A stretch of DNA of 64,000 nucleotides from Maniola hyperantus (GCF_902806685.2 NC_048539.1:384501-448500); one strand, 5' to 3'. Positions 32,011-42,089 are shown, counted from the stretch's first letter. Notes: generated by a model not told the origin, from the sequence alone. Translations and numbers: made by a program.

Positions 32011-33036
32011 AAATACGCAATTGACCTACATGAAACAAATAAGCAGAATGTGGATTTTGTAACAATAAACGAACAAAGCGAACAAATTCCGGCAAGCGCT
32101 TAGTTTAGCATTGCAGTCACGCAGCCGGGATCTTGCGACCATCTGCAAACCAAATTGAGTTTCACGCGAAAACGAAAATGGCGGACGAAAGTTCCCTAAG
32201 CAGCTACGTGTGCCGGAACTCGGATGATGACATTAGCCGGCTGATGGGGTGTTGAAGGGAAATCGAAATCTGACGAACAAACTTGCCAAAACTGGTCAAG
32301 TGCGTGTCGGACTACGGGCAGTGCAGGCTTCCGTAGTGGCCCGTCACAATATACTGTACGGGAGCGGTGTGCAGGCTCGACCGTACCATAGGGGAGATCT
32401 CCCACCGAGCAGTTGGTTGTGCTCGGTAGCGCCAGCTGGGCCGACGGTTATGTCTTGAAACAGTCCATATATAGTCCAGATTACAGAAAACTCCGTTAGT
32501 GCGAGTACTGTCGGCGGTACTTTTGTTCGGGACTATGTCATCGATTGAACAGCGCCATCTAGTTTCTATTGTGGCAACCGCCACAATACTACTCCCATTT
32601 AATAGTCAAGAGCGCCCTAGGCGCCCTAACACCCATATTAAAAATTCTTACTAATTAACTTCGAAAGAACGAGGAATCGTCTCATTGCATAGCTGGTAGT
32701 TGGTGATTATATTTATTTATGTGAAGGAGTGAAGAACATCACTTGACACTTTCCTATATTAAGGAGGAGGCAGTTTCGATCATTGCAAGATAATATTACT
32801 TTGTAGGGATAATCAGGTAGGCCAGGTAATGGCCTCTCTCTAGCCCTTGTGGCGCCCGTGTGCAACCAGTACCCTGGCGCCCTCTAGTCTAGTAGGAACA
32901 GGGTCAAAATGGAATACTAACAGTTATATTTTCAAACGGAAATTCGGATGCAAATGGTGCAATTTTAAATGATGACGGCGTCGGCCATAACACGAGCGCA
33001 GGGTCTTTGAGAGCGCCGGTATCGACGCATCTTTCA
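32011..33036. other. GC-rich unassigned stretch with a short Kozak-started frame
   Basis: GC-rich relative to its neighbours. 32178-32255 encodes a 25-residue peptide (MADESSLSSYVCRNSDDDIS...) with an AAAATGG start. 32290-32460 contains CCGTAGTGG and CCGTACCATAGGGG-type repeat ends. TAGCGCCAGCTGGG and GAACAGCGCCATCTAG look like MITE termini. No complete gene is supported. Confidence 0.4.
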
Positions 33037-33039
33037 GAG

Positions 33040-33210
33040 CCTCAATAGCTCAACGGGTAAAGGAGTGGACTGAAAACCGAAAGTTCAAACCTCGCCCGTT
33101 GCACTATTGTCGTACCTACTCCTAGCACAAGCTTGACGCTTAGTTGGAGAGGAAAACGGAATATTAGTCATTTAACATAGCTACTATTCTTTAAAAAAAT
33201 CTTTGGAGGT
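33040..33210 (+). mobile_element. SINE-3, diverged copy
   Basis: GCCTCAATAGCTCAACGGGT head with a shortened TpsiC arm (GAAAGTTCAAACC: 8 nt lost relative to the 37103 copy), then TGTCGTACCTACTCCTAGCA and TTAGTCATTTAACATAG. Confidence 0.75.
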
Positions 33211-33444
33211 GTCGCATTAGAGGGCCTCGGCGCCCCCTTAGACCCGCCGCACACCCTGCACCATAGGTAAAGACGCCTCTGGGTAATGGAACTCTATAAT
33301 GTAAGTACCTAACACAAACTTGGACGACACAATACCCTTGTCTTTATGCAAAGTTTCAAGACTTCCCGGAAGCTATTGCTCTAGTTCGCAATGTCTACAG
33401 TCTAGACTTGATACAGTGAATTATTCATGATACTTTATTTTAAA

Positions 33445-33732
33445 ACAGGCGCAGTGGTTGCGTTGCGCTGTGGACTTAACACGGGGTTCTAGGTTCGACT
33501 TCTGCGGATAACTCTCAGAGATTACTTAGGTATAGGCAGTGGCGTGCAGGTCATAGAGGCATAAATGCACTGCTTACCCCAGTTGTAATAGTTTAATGCA
33601 TATTTTTCATTATGACCTGTCAGTAAACAGGTTTCTACCTAACTAATGCCTACCCTAGCTTCAAATCCTGTGCACGCCACTGGGGATAGGTATTATGGGA
33701 GATTCAGGCCGCGGTTAGTAATTATCCTATTT
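33445..33732 (+). mobile_element. Old tRNA-headed SINE (SINE-2 relative) holding a hAT MITE
   Basis: GGCGCAGTGGTTGCGTTGCG with B-box-like GGTTCGACTTC, interrupted by the MITE below, then GGAGATTCAGGCCGCGGTTA. Confidence 0.5.
33537..33682. mobile_element. hAT-type MITE, second CAGTGGCGTGCA copy
   Basis: CAGTGGCGTGCA...TGCACGCCACTG, 146 bp, same family as 19547-19711 in inverse order. Flanks GGTATAGG and GGGATAGG agree at 7 of 8 positions, an aged 8-bp target duplication. Confidence 0.88.
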
Positions 33733-33903
33733 TGGTATAAGTTCGTTGTTGTTAGGTACTACGAGGGGCCCATCCAGTAGAAACTTTATTTATTTATTTT
33801 TATTTTTCATGTACCAAAATTGTAGTTACAAAGTAATAATAAATAAAGTTACATTGGAAATGCTTATCTCTAAACAGAGATTTCTTTATTATATTCATAT
33901 ATC

Positions 33904-33993
33904 ATTTATATCACTGCCGGAAAATTAAAAAGCTCCCACGGGGTTTTTAAAAATTCAAATCCACGCGGACGAAGTCGCGGACATCATCTAGTT
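33904..33993 (+). mobile_element. HelA 3' end
   Basis: GCCGGAAAATTAAAAAGCTC to CCACGCGGACGAAGTCGCGG, ACATCATCTAG terminus. 5' part absent. Confidence 0.7.
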
Positions 33994-34076
33994 CATAACA
34001 GTACCTACTACTTACTAGATATCTGCAATAATAAAGGTACCTACGTATTCATGCGAGACGTACCTACTGTAGCTAT

Positions 34077-34468
34077 AGTACGCGACAGGTTGAGATGGCT
34101 ATCGACGTGGGGACGCCCCGCACGCTGGCACAGCTCCCGCGCTAACCTGGTGCGGGTGATGTGCGGTTGTGCGGGGCGTCCCCCGCCTCTTAAAGCTTGG
34201 ATTTGACTCGCTCCAGCAATGCACGGGGCTGCAATGGCTTGTATAGTACGGTATAATAACATTGTAAATTGAAAAATTAAGAATTAAAAAGAGCAACTGC
34301 CGAGTTTCTTGCTGGTTCTTCTCGGTAGGAATGGCATTCCGAACCAGTGGTAAATTAAAACTACCTGACTATTCATAAGCACTTTTAAAAAGTTTACATG
34401 AATAAAAAAAACATTCTATTCTATTCTATTCCTCATACCCCGATCGCCATCTCGACCCGTCGCGTACT
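34077..34468. mobile_element. GC-rich foldback MITE (AGTACGCGACAGG family) split by LINE-C
   Basis: AGTACGCGACAGGTTGAGAT at the left and the inverse (ATCTCGACCCGTCGCGTACT) at the right. The centre folds on GACGCCCCGCAC...GTGCGGGGCGTC. An uninterrupted 148-bp copy is at 45579-45726. Confidence 0.82.
34190..34430 (+). mobile_element. LINE-C 3' end inserted in MITE
   Basis: 5'-truncated LINE tail ending ACATTCTATTCTATTCTATT, bracketed by CCTC at 34186-34189 and 34431-34434 (target duplication). Shows the full 3' UTR in sense orientation. Confidence 0.82.
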
Positions 34469-35618
34469 ATAGATGGGTACTAGGTAACCACGTATGTTTT
34501 GCAAACGGACGTGGCCCGCAGCGCCGGGCGTTGGGAAACTGACAGTTTCCCAACGCCCTCGTGGAAATACGAGCATGTTGCAGGCCGCTAAATTATTACT
34601 AGACCAACTGAACCTAGAACGGAATTTGTGATTCAGTAAATTTTTTTTATTTTTTTTTATTTGCGTGCTTGTTGACATAAGCATATACAATATTAAAAAT
34701 GGTACAAGATCAAGAACTGGCTATCCTAGCTAGATTTTTAGATCTGTGTTAAGAATAGCCTCGGTTAACTAAAAAGTAAATAAGAACATGAGTGCACAAG
34801 CACAAATCAGTTATTACAGAAGATTGCTGTTCTTTAACGTTTTTACACTTAAATAAATTTACATACAAGTTATGTAGTACATTATTACAGCTCCCCATAC
34901 AGCCCTAACTCTGATTTATTATTTTTTATTTTTATTTTATAGACCATTTTACACCACACTTTTGGTGCACTACACACCACACCAAAGCTGAGACTGGTGT
35001 TCGCAATTTGCAGCCCAAATAGTCTGTGCTAGGGCTAACAGTGATCATCGACCTTACACGATTTATATAGATTTTTAATAGTTAAGTAGTAGGTACTTAT
35101 TAGGTGTTAGTTAACCTTTCATACAAAACATTTATGTACAAAACATCCATACGTACAAACCTTTATATTTTTACTTTGTTTTAAATTATTATTTGGTGTA
35201 CTTTCTTCTTTAAATAAGGGAATTTAGTAAAGTAATTAAAATAAATAAAGTCTTCTTCATATTAAGAGTAGTATGATTGGCGTGAGTCATGCATGACTCA
35301 TGAGTCAGGCGACTCAGGCAGGTATAAGGAACCAGCTGATTACATCTGCGACACTGCGACATTGCGGGGCAAAGGTCGCGTGTCTCATCCGACTCATTCA
35401 AACAATTGGCTAAATTAACACAAGGAAAGGAAATTTCATTTTTTTCCGCAGTACATGTTAATATTACAGTTAATGTACCTACTTATTTATCCTCAAATTC
35501 AAAGTAACGTACTTATAAAGGTACGCGACAGGGCGAGATGGCAAAAACATAGTCTTTGTTATATTCGAATCTGTACTTAAGTACTAAAACCCAACATATT
35601 ACATATTGTTATATCTTA
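34469..35618. other. Mostly unassigned stretch
   Basis: 34525-34565 contains an inverted pair (CGTTGGGAAACTG / CAGTTTCCCAACG). A poly(T) run at 34640-34660 leads an AT-rich probable retroposon. 35519-35551 is a TACGCGACAGGGCGAGATGG end of the 34077 MITE family. AP-1-like cluster listed separately. Confidence 0.4.
35283..35307. promoter_or_regulatory. Cluster of three AP-1/CNC-type sites
   Basis: TGAGTCA (35283), TGACTCA (35294) and TGAGTCA (35301). The first two form an 18-bp perfect palindrome TGAGTCATGCATGACTCA. TGASTCA is the bZIP (Jun/Fos, CNC-Maf) core. Chance or a repeat remnant is possible. Confidence 0.35.
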
Positions 35619-35655
35619 TTATGGTTCCGTATCTCAAAAAGAAAAAGATAAGAAA

Positions 35656-36053
35656 AACTGGTCAAGTGCGAGTCAGGCTCGCGCAACGAGGATTCCGTAC
35701 TACAGTCGTATTTTTTCGTCATTTTGCATGATAATTCAAAAACTATGATGCATAAAAATAAATAAAAATCTGTTTTAGAATACACAGGTGAAGCCCTTTC
35801 ATACGATACCCCACTTGATATAGTTATCTTACTTCGAAAATTGACCACAATTTTTTTTTGTGAGATGTAAACCACAAATTCACGGTTTTCAGATTTTTCC
35901 CCGAATGTCTGCTATAAGACCTACCTACCTGCCAAATTTCGTGATTCTAGGTCAACGGGAAGTACCCTGTAGGTTTCTTGACAGACCGACTGACAGACAA
36001 CAAAGTGATCCTATAAGGATTCCGTTTTTCCTTTAGAGGTACGGAACCCTAAA
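35656..36053 (-). repeat. GTTCCG repeat, near full length
   Basis: CTGGTCAAGTGCGAGTCAGG to GTACGGAACCCTAAAAACG. A 30-bp plus-strand end piece (GGTTCCGTATCTCAAAAAGA) stands just before it at 35624. Confidence 0.8.
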
Positions 36054-36151
36054 AACGCACATAACTACGAAAAGTTAGCGGTGCGTGCCCGTGATCGAAC
36101 CTCTGACCTCCCGAATAAGAGGCAGACGTCCTAACCACTAGGCTATCACGA
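36054..36151 (-). mobile_element. SINE-1 tRNA-like head only
   Basis: CACATAACTACGAAAAGTTA to CCTAACCACTAGGCTATCAC. Fused to the GTTCCG repeat through a shared AAAAACGCAC junction. Confidence 0.75.
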
Positions 36152-36671
36152 TAAAATCTCAAACTTGTGTGTCGCGTGTACATCGTTATTCAATCTGCCA
36201 CCGGTTGCGCAACTGTGAGGCAACCACTCGCCGGCAATAAGGCCAGCGCGCACTCCACTGACACGGTTCGCTTTCCACACCAATCAATACGCCTTTTTTG
36301 GAACATACTTTGTATAAATTCGCCGAAAATTTATTTATGGCCTTCAAAACAATTATAGTTTAGTAATCCTTTTACAAAACATTGGTCCAACCTGCATCGG
36401 TGCGACAATAACACCTTTACTTAGATTAGTTTTTTAAATTGTTAGCTCCATTTTTTTTTTTTTTACGTTTATATTATATTCTATTCAATTCTAATATTAA
36501 TTTAATCCGCTTCATACTGTGTATATTGTTATGGGTTGTATTTTCATTGCCTGAAATAAAAATTTATTATTATTATTTATATATTAAAAATTCTAACAAC
36601 ATTGATGACGTAGGCTGTAGATGAATAGGTTTACATCACAAAATATTTTTTCTTTTCAATATACTTTAACT
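36152..36671. other. Unassigned stretch
   Basis: AT-rich apart from a mid-GC patch (36180-36270). Nothing recognised. Confidence 0.4.
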
Positions 36672-36925
36672 ACGCGTAGATAATGCCCGCGACTTCGTCC
36701 GCGTGGATTTAGGTTTTTTTGATATCCCGTGGGAACTCTTTGATTTTTTAAGACAAAAAGTAGCATATGCCTGTCTACAGGATGCAAGGTATCTGGATAT
36801 CTTGGATATATCTATCAAGGTGTGCCTGTCTACAGGATGTAAGGACCTTTCATGAAAAACGGTTAAACAGATAGGCCGTGAAAAGAGACAGACAGACACA
36901 CTTTCGCATTTATGATATTAGTATG
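36672..36925 (-). mobile_element. HelA with internal duplication
   Basis: Begins TAGATAATGCCCGCGACTTC. GCCTGTCTACAGGATG occurs twice (36770, 36825), so the middle was duplicated. Ends CATTTATGATATTAGTATG. Confidence 0.7.
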
Positions 36926-36956
36926 AAAACTATGGAAGAATAGATAGCGGTAATGT

Positions 36957-37060
36957 AGTTTTTTTTTAATTTATAGACTAGCGCTTGGCTGCAATCAGAC
37001 CTGGTGGCAAGTGATGATGCAGCTTAAGATGGAGCTAAGATACCTAGTTATTTAAGTATT
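36957..37060 (-). repeat. Poly(T)-led repeat, ACTAGCGCTTGGCTGCAATC family
   Basis: TTTTTTTTAATTTATAGACT, GCGCTTGGCTGCAATCAGAC, AAGATGGAGC. Another piece is at 50508-50620. Confidence 0.6.
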
Positions 37061-37102
37061 AGTGAAATAAAAAATGGGATCATTACCCGCTAACTTGCTA
37101 AG

Positions 37103-37284
37103 CCTCAATAGCTCAACCGGTAAAGGAGTGGACTGAAAACCGAAAGGTCGACGGTTCAAGCCCCGCCCGTTGCACTATTGTCGTACCTACTCCTAGCACA
37201 AGCCTGACGCTTAATTGGAGAGGAAAGGGGAATATTAGTCATTTAATATGGCTAATATTCTTATTAATTAAAAAAAAAAAAACT
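37103..37284 (+). mobile_element. SINE-3, reference copy
   Basis: tRNA-Phe-like head: GCCTCAATAGCTCAACCGGT, anticodon loop CTGAAAA (GAA), B-box-like GGTTCAAGCCC. Body CACTATTGTCGTACCTACTC, AGCACAAGCCTGACGCTTAA, TTAGTCATTTAATATGGCTA, then A-tail. About 175 bp. Confidence 0.85.
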
Positions 37285-37474
37285 TGCTAACTTTATGATA
37301 CCGATAGTGTATTATTGAGCTAACACAATCGAGCAAGTATTTACATAATAGCTGCGATTGCCGTCTGCGTGGAATTGCTAAACGACGTATCGCTTACGTG
37401 TTGAAAGGCAAGCGGCGAGTCACTCGCGCAAGTAGGGGTCAACGACCCCCGGGGGCAGAACAACCTACCTACCT

Positions 37475-37511
37475 ACGTATTCAAAAATACTTGTAAAAGT
37501 TTAATTGAATA

Positions 37512-37515
<4 letters not shown>
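37475..37515 (+). repeat. LINE-C extreme 3' tail
   Basis: CAAAAATACTTGTAAAAGTT then TAATTGAATAAAAA, immediately before the poly(T) of the next SINE. Confidence 0.55.
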
Positions 37516-37577
<62 letters not shown>

Positions 37578-37813
37578 TCAGATACAAGTTAGCCCTTGAC
37601 TGCAATCTCACCTGGTGGTAAGTGATGATGCAGTCTAAGATGATAGCGGGCTAACCTGGAAGGGGTATGGCAGTTTTTATTAAACCCATAACCCCTTTGG
37701 TTGCTACACGACATCGTACCGGAACGCTAAATCGCTTGGCGGCACGGCTTTGCCGGTAGGGTGGTAACTAGCCACGGCCGAAGCCTCCCACCAGACCAGA
37801 CCAGAAATTTGGT
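37516..37813 (-). mobile_element. SINE-2 on the minus strand with about 60-nt A-tail
   Basis: The poly(T) from about 37517 to 37575 is its A-tail. Body matches to CCTCCCACCAGACCAGACCA at about 37802. Head truncated. The long, uninterrupted tail suggests a recent insertion. Confidence 0.85.
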
Positions 37814-38614
37814 CTTGATGGTTTCCGTTAATTAACTTTTTAAATTAATTAACTTTTCAAACTTATTTTGTCACTATAGAGTTCATGATTTTCAGAGCTG
37901 TCCGTGAGTCTAAAGCCAAAACAGGGTTAAAAAATTTGAGCCTTTACGGTTGAGGAGCTGACTGAATTCCGTAAGGTCAAAAATATTTAATAAATAGATT
38001 TTGAGGCTACAACAACTTAGTGGGAGGTAGGTATCTGACGAGCCGGGCAGCAACGAACTCGGCAGTTTCATTTTTCAAAACGCAACACAATCGTTATAAT
38101 TACCTGCTCAATGTAACAAACCATTTTTCTTTACCCGGGCAGGTAAATGCAAAGCTGATTGCTTATTAAGCTACGGCCATACCTGCGCGTCAAGGTCGCG
38201 GGATGCGGGAGCGTCCACGACGCGAATCTATACGTGCTCTCGTGCGACTATGATGCCATTCGCAATCCTCATTTGTTAGTGCATTGTTGCTAATCTTTAG
38301 ATTACCAGACTAGTGCGTTCCACTCTGCAGACGCAGTCAAATCGCATTGTAGTCGCGTAGTGGTGCCTGACGCACCATTGAATATCGTGGCAGGCGACCA
38401 ACGTGCGACTGACGTTCCCGCTTCACAGTCGCTTTGGTCGCGCTGGTTTGGACGATGCTTTATGCTACTTAGTCAATAAGAAAAACAATTTATTAAAGTA
38501 CCTATTGAAATATGCATGAAGTAGTCATTTAGGAGCGGAAACTTTTCTAAGCGAAATTACAAATCTGCATTATTTATAGCGTGATTACTTAAAGTCAGGT
38601 CAGGTCAGTCAGTA
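37814..38614. other. Unassigned stretch
   Basis: TTAATTAACTTTTTAAATTA (37849-37868) is a local palindrome. 38180-38460 is GC-richer with GCGCGTCAAGGTCGCGGGATG and CAGTCGCTTTGGTCGCGCTG but no frame of interest. A weak acceptor-donor abutment lies at 38142/38143. Confidence 0.4.
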
Positions 38615-38890
38615 CCCTTAGTATAAGATTTTACGTCTCACCAAACGTTGCTATAACTCGAGAGTCGAAACACAATGCCGTCAAAGTAAAATGGACGAAA
38701 TGGGAATTAAAGTCAAAAATTCAATGCCACTGACTTTAACATCGCAACGTTTCCGCTAGGATCGCTGGCTGTAGATGTGTAGACAAACTTGAGCTTTAAA
38801 ACAAAGCAGTTTAGATCCAGTTTAACCTTCGCCCAGTCGAATACTGTCAACGTTGGTGAGACAACATCTCGTACTAAGCGTACTGTAACT
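38615..38890. mobile_element. Decayed copy of the GTACCCGTAGTACAAG MITE
   Basis: AGTACCCTTAGTATAAGATT, CGAGAGTCGAAACACAATGC, GCTGGCTGTAGATGTGTAGA (38763) and a mutated right arm to CTCGTACTAAGCGTAC (about 38883). Frame 38789-38971 crosses it. Confidence 0.72.
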
Positions 38891-39084
38891 CAGTGTTGTG
38901 TCGAGTCCGTCTCAGAGGAAAGACCTTGGAGTGAAGTTTGCAACGATTGGGAAACTGGCGAAATGTTTTGAACACGTCGGTCGTTGCCAACTTCGAGATG
39001 GTCACGTTCTTGTTGAAGTTTGTTTTGGGATATTTCTTAATGCCCCTTGGTCAGGTGTTATGACCTAAAGATGCCAGTTCACCG

Positions 39085-39600
39085 ATCATCATCATCATCA
39101 TCATCAACCGATAGACGTCCACAGCTGGACATAGGTCTCTTGTAAGGACTTCCACACGCCACGTCTTGCGCCGCCTGAATCTAGTGGCTCCCTGCGACTC
39201 GTCTGATGTCCTCCGTCCACCTAGTGGGGGGTCTTCCAACACTGCGTCTTCCGGTGCGAGGTCGCCATTCCAGCACCTTGAGACCCCAACGTCTATCGGT
39301 TGTACGAACTATGTGCCCTGCCCATTGCCACTGCAGCTTCGCAACCCGTTGAGCTATGTCGGTTACTCTAATTTTCCTACGGATCTCCTCATTTCTGATT
39401 TGATCACGTAGAGAAACTCCAAGCATAGCTCTCTCCATTGCCCATGTCCATAGTTAGCGACCATGTCTCGGATCCATATGTCATCACTGGCAACACGCAC
39501 TGTTCAAAGACTTTGGTCTGCAAGCACTGCACTGAGGAATTTTAAACAAGAAGACATCTCGAAGCTTTCTGAACGCTGCTCAACCGAGTTGGATTCGGTG
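39085..39600 (-). mobile_element. RTE-type LINE, reverse-transcriptase C-terminus and 3' end
   Basis: Minus strand, in order: CLQTKVFEQCVLPVMTYGSETWS (39455-39525), ERAMLGVSLRDQIRNEEIRR, LQWQWAGHIVRTTDRRWG, VGRPPTRWTEDIRRVAG (39181-39438), then 3' UTR and (ATG)n tail (39089-39107). QCVLP.MTYG.ETW and WAGH.R...RW...GRPP.RW are typical of the end of RTE-clade ORF2. The catalytic YxDD region is absent, so it is 5'-truncated. A small frame break lies near 39440. Confidence 0.82.
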
Positions 39601-39954
39601 GCTGCCTGGCGACGGCAAAAATACGATAGCCCGTTATTAAAGAAAAGCAGGAAATCATTTCTATTGCCTTATTTAAGATTCATTGGTCGCGACATTTATA
39701 CGGTTGTTTAGCGTTATTCGCCGTAAATACTGGCATCTTCGTTAAACCAATCCGTGCGTCAAACGTTATTGGATTGTAAACCTTTTATTGTGCCGATAAA
39801 AACGTATGTCTTACAGTCGTACCTATATGTTACTGCCATTCCATGAGGACTTAGCTTTTATGGCAATGGGTGTGTGCTAGATTCTGTTCCCTAGGTTGAT
39901 AACTTAATCTTCTACCTACCTGAACAGAATAGAATCTTCTAAATATTTAAAAGG
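39601..39954. other. Unassigned stretch
   Basis: Possibly more decayed LINE at the left. AATAGAATCTTCTAAATATT near 39926 leads into HelB. No gene. Confidence 0.35.
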
Positions 39955-40138
39955 TGACTGTCTGATCTATCAACGCACTGTTCAAACTACTGGACGGATC
40001 GGGCTGTTTGGCATGCAGATAGCTATTATGACGTAGGCATCCGCTAAGAAAGGATTGTTGAAACTTCAACCCCTAAGGAGGTGAAATAGGGGTTTGAAAT
40101 TTGTGAAGTCCACGCGGTCATTGCTAGCGTAAGCTAGT
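39955..40138 (+). mobile_element. HelB Helitron-like element
   Basis: GACTGTCTGATCTATCAACG to GCGTAAGCTAG. The 3' hairpin is broken (CCACGCGGTCATTGCTAGCG). Confidence 0.7.
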
Positions 40139-40600
40139 AGAAAATATTTTTATTCAAGTAAACTTTTACAAGTACTTTTAACTCTTGATCGTGGAACTCG
40201 AGAACCCAACTCCTTAGCCCTGAAGCTGTAAGAAATCCTAAATCCTAAATCGTGCATCCTTAATCATGCAATCCATTGTGCAGTGCTCAGACAAGCCGCC
40301 AAGCGCTTACGAGCATGAAGAAACCAATATTGTAAGCGTTTTTTTCTTTTTGTGTGGAAAAAAAATAAAAAAAAAAATCGTTGCATTCCTAAATTGTGGT
40401 GATCCTACGAGATTTTTTAAGAATCATCCGTTTAAATGTTTTACGAAATTTGGTACAGAGATCCCTTGCATCCCGGGGTCCGGCTACCTACTACGGATAC
40501 CACTTTTTGTCCTATAAGATCAAAAGTTCCCACGGGATTTTTAAAACCCTAATTCCAATTTCATAAAATATTTATTAAACTCTTTGCGTGTTATTAATTA
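40139..40600. other. Repeat scraps
   Basis: 40140-40185 is an inverted LINE-C tail (TTTTATTCAAGTAAACTTTT). 40200-40262 has AAATCCTAAATCGTGCATCC tandem-like sequence. 40430-40560 is a HelA fragment (TACGAAATTTGGTACAGAGA, TTCCCACGGGATTTTTAAAA). Confidence 0.5.
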
Positions 40601-40655
40601 ATGTATTTTTGTTCACAGGTAAATATCTACTAGTTATTGCTGTTTGTAAGTATGA
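40590..40655 (+). promoter_or_regulatory. Second candidate recursive-splice site with downstream donor
   Basis: ATTAATTAATGTATTTTTGT precedes TCACAG|GTAAAT (junction 40618/40619). 27 nt downstream is a near-ideal donor, TTT|GTAAGTATG (40645/40646). ATTAAT may serve as branch-point context. As at 14516, the acceptor abuts a donor and another donor follows at short distance. Confidence 0.4.
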
Positions 40656-40870
40656 AACAGACTCCAAAGGTAAAAGATGTTAAAAAATTATACCACAAAA
40701 AAAAAACGCGAAAAAAAGTAAATTATTATTGCAAATAAAATATATGACTGATACTAAAAGTCAACGAAAGTTGCGTAAGTAGGCCACTAGGGTCAATGGC
40801 GCGTTATAAGTGGGACATTGACCCCAGTTTTGCATGCTATACATTGCTGTTTAAAAAATACTGAATCACT

Positions 40871-41137
40871 AAAACTACAAAATGAGGAAAATAGTTCTTG
40901 GTATTGGATTGTGTGTAGGTAGTATAACATAGTGGCTAATTCCATTGTACACAATCTCTAAACTAAACTAAAATGGCACGTCTAAATCTATTGCTATCCC
41001 TTTCATAATGTTGCTTGCGGAAAAGGATAGCATTAGATTTAGACCTGTTAATTTAGTTTAGTTTAGAGATTGTGTACTAGAGAATCGGCCCCAATAACGC
41101 TAAGTTTTTGCTAGCGTTCTGGTTACACCCTGTATAG
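40871..41137 (+). repeat. Repeat shared with 14908-15025, split by MITE
   Basis: AACTACAAAATGAGG...TTGGATTGTGTGTAGGTAG then, after the MITE, AATAACGCTAAGTTTTTGCT...GGTTACACCCTGTATA. Confidence 0.7.
40932..41092. mobile_element. Foldback MITE with about 65-bp arms
   Basis: TACACAATCTCTAAACTAAA...GTCTAAATCTA is inverted as TAGATTTAGACCTG...TTTAGTTTAGAGATTGTGTA (paired segments 40946-41005 and 41015-41077). A half copy is at 14625-14700. Confidence 0.8.
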
Positions 41138-41301
41138 CCGAACAATCCGGAACGCGTCAAGGACGAACTAGTAGGTAACATTATCGCATAGCGTAGGTGT
41201 GGGCGAGGCTTTACCGTGCTACGGTATTGGGCGCCGCGTCGGTATGCGGCGTATTTGGATAGATGGCGCGGGTGACGCGGCGAAAAAGTACAAAAGAAAT
41301 T

Positions 41302-41924
41302 CATCATCATCATCAGGATCAATCCATCGCTGGCTCACTACAGAGCACGGGTCTCCTCTCAGAGTGAGAATAGTTTGGCCATAGTCTACCATGCTGGCCA
41401 TGTGCGGATTGGTAGACTTCACACACCTTTGAGAACATTATGGAGAATTCTCAGGCATGCAGGTTTCTTCACGATGTTTTCCTTCAGGTGGGAGGTCCCG
41501 GGTTCGATTCCTGGCAGGGATTTGGAATTTTAAAATTTCTAAATTTCTGGTCTGGTCTGGTGGGAGGCCTCGGCCGTGGCTAGTTACCACCCTACCGGCA
41601 AAGCCGTGCCGCCAAGCGATTTAGCGTTCCGGTACGATGCCGTGTAGAAACCAAAGGTGTATGGGTTTAGTAAAAACTGCCATACTCCTTCCAGGTTAGC
41701 CCGCTCCCACCTTAGACTGCATCGTCACTTACCATCAGGTGAGATTGCAGTCAAGGGCTAACTTTTACCTGAATAAAATAAAATAAAATAAAAACCGTTA
41801 AAGCAAGTGATATTTAATTACTTAAAACGCACATAACTCCGAAAAGTTAGAGGTGCGTGCCCAGGATCGAACCTCCGTCCTTCGGGATAAGAAGGCGGAC
41901 GTCCTAACCACTAGGCTATCACCT
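41302..41924 (-). mobile_element. SINE-1 interrupted by SINE-2
   Basis: 41302-41487 is tail and body (CATCATCATCAGGATCAATC to CGATGTTTTCCTTCA). 41795-41924 is the rest (CCGTTAAAGCAAGTGATATT to the tRNA-like head, CACTAGGCTATCAC). They join perfectly once the SINE-2 is removed. Confidence 0.85.
41488..41794 (+). mobile_element. SINE-2 nested in SINE-1
   Basis: Begins inside the tRNA-like head (GGTGGGAGGTCCCGGGTTCG), so slightly 5'-truncated. Ends AATAAAATAAAATAAAATAA. Opposite orientation to its host. Confidence 0.85.
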
Positions 41925-42018
41925 GTGTAGTAGTGGTAGACTATAGCCAAAACCCTTCTCACTCTGAGAGGAGACCCGTGCTCTGTAGTGAGGCGGCGAT
42001 GGGTTGATCATGATGAGT
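41925..42018 (+). mobile_element. SINE-1 distal body and tail, plus strand
   Basis: GGTAGACTATAGCCAAAACC to GGTTGATCATGATGAG. Back-to-back with the minus-strand SINE-1. Confidence 0.75.
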
Positions 42019-42089
42019 GTTAAAGTACCGCAATTAAGATAAAGGCTGCAACACACGTCACTCATGCGTTGAATTACGCATAACGTGTC

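Noticed and set aside
37517..37575. Long poly(T) tract as a regulatory element
   Set aside because: It is the A-tail of a minus-strand SINE-2 insertion.
38120..38150. Third recursive-splice candidate (TTTTTCTTTACCCGGGCAG|GTAAAT)
   Set aside because: The acceptor is interrupted by CCCGGG and no good downstream donor follows, so it is weaker than 14516 and 40618.
39166..39411. 81-residue plus-strand frame, and its twin at 608-853
   Set aside because: They are antisense to the RTE-type reverse-transcriptase end, which is the real coding strand.
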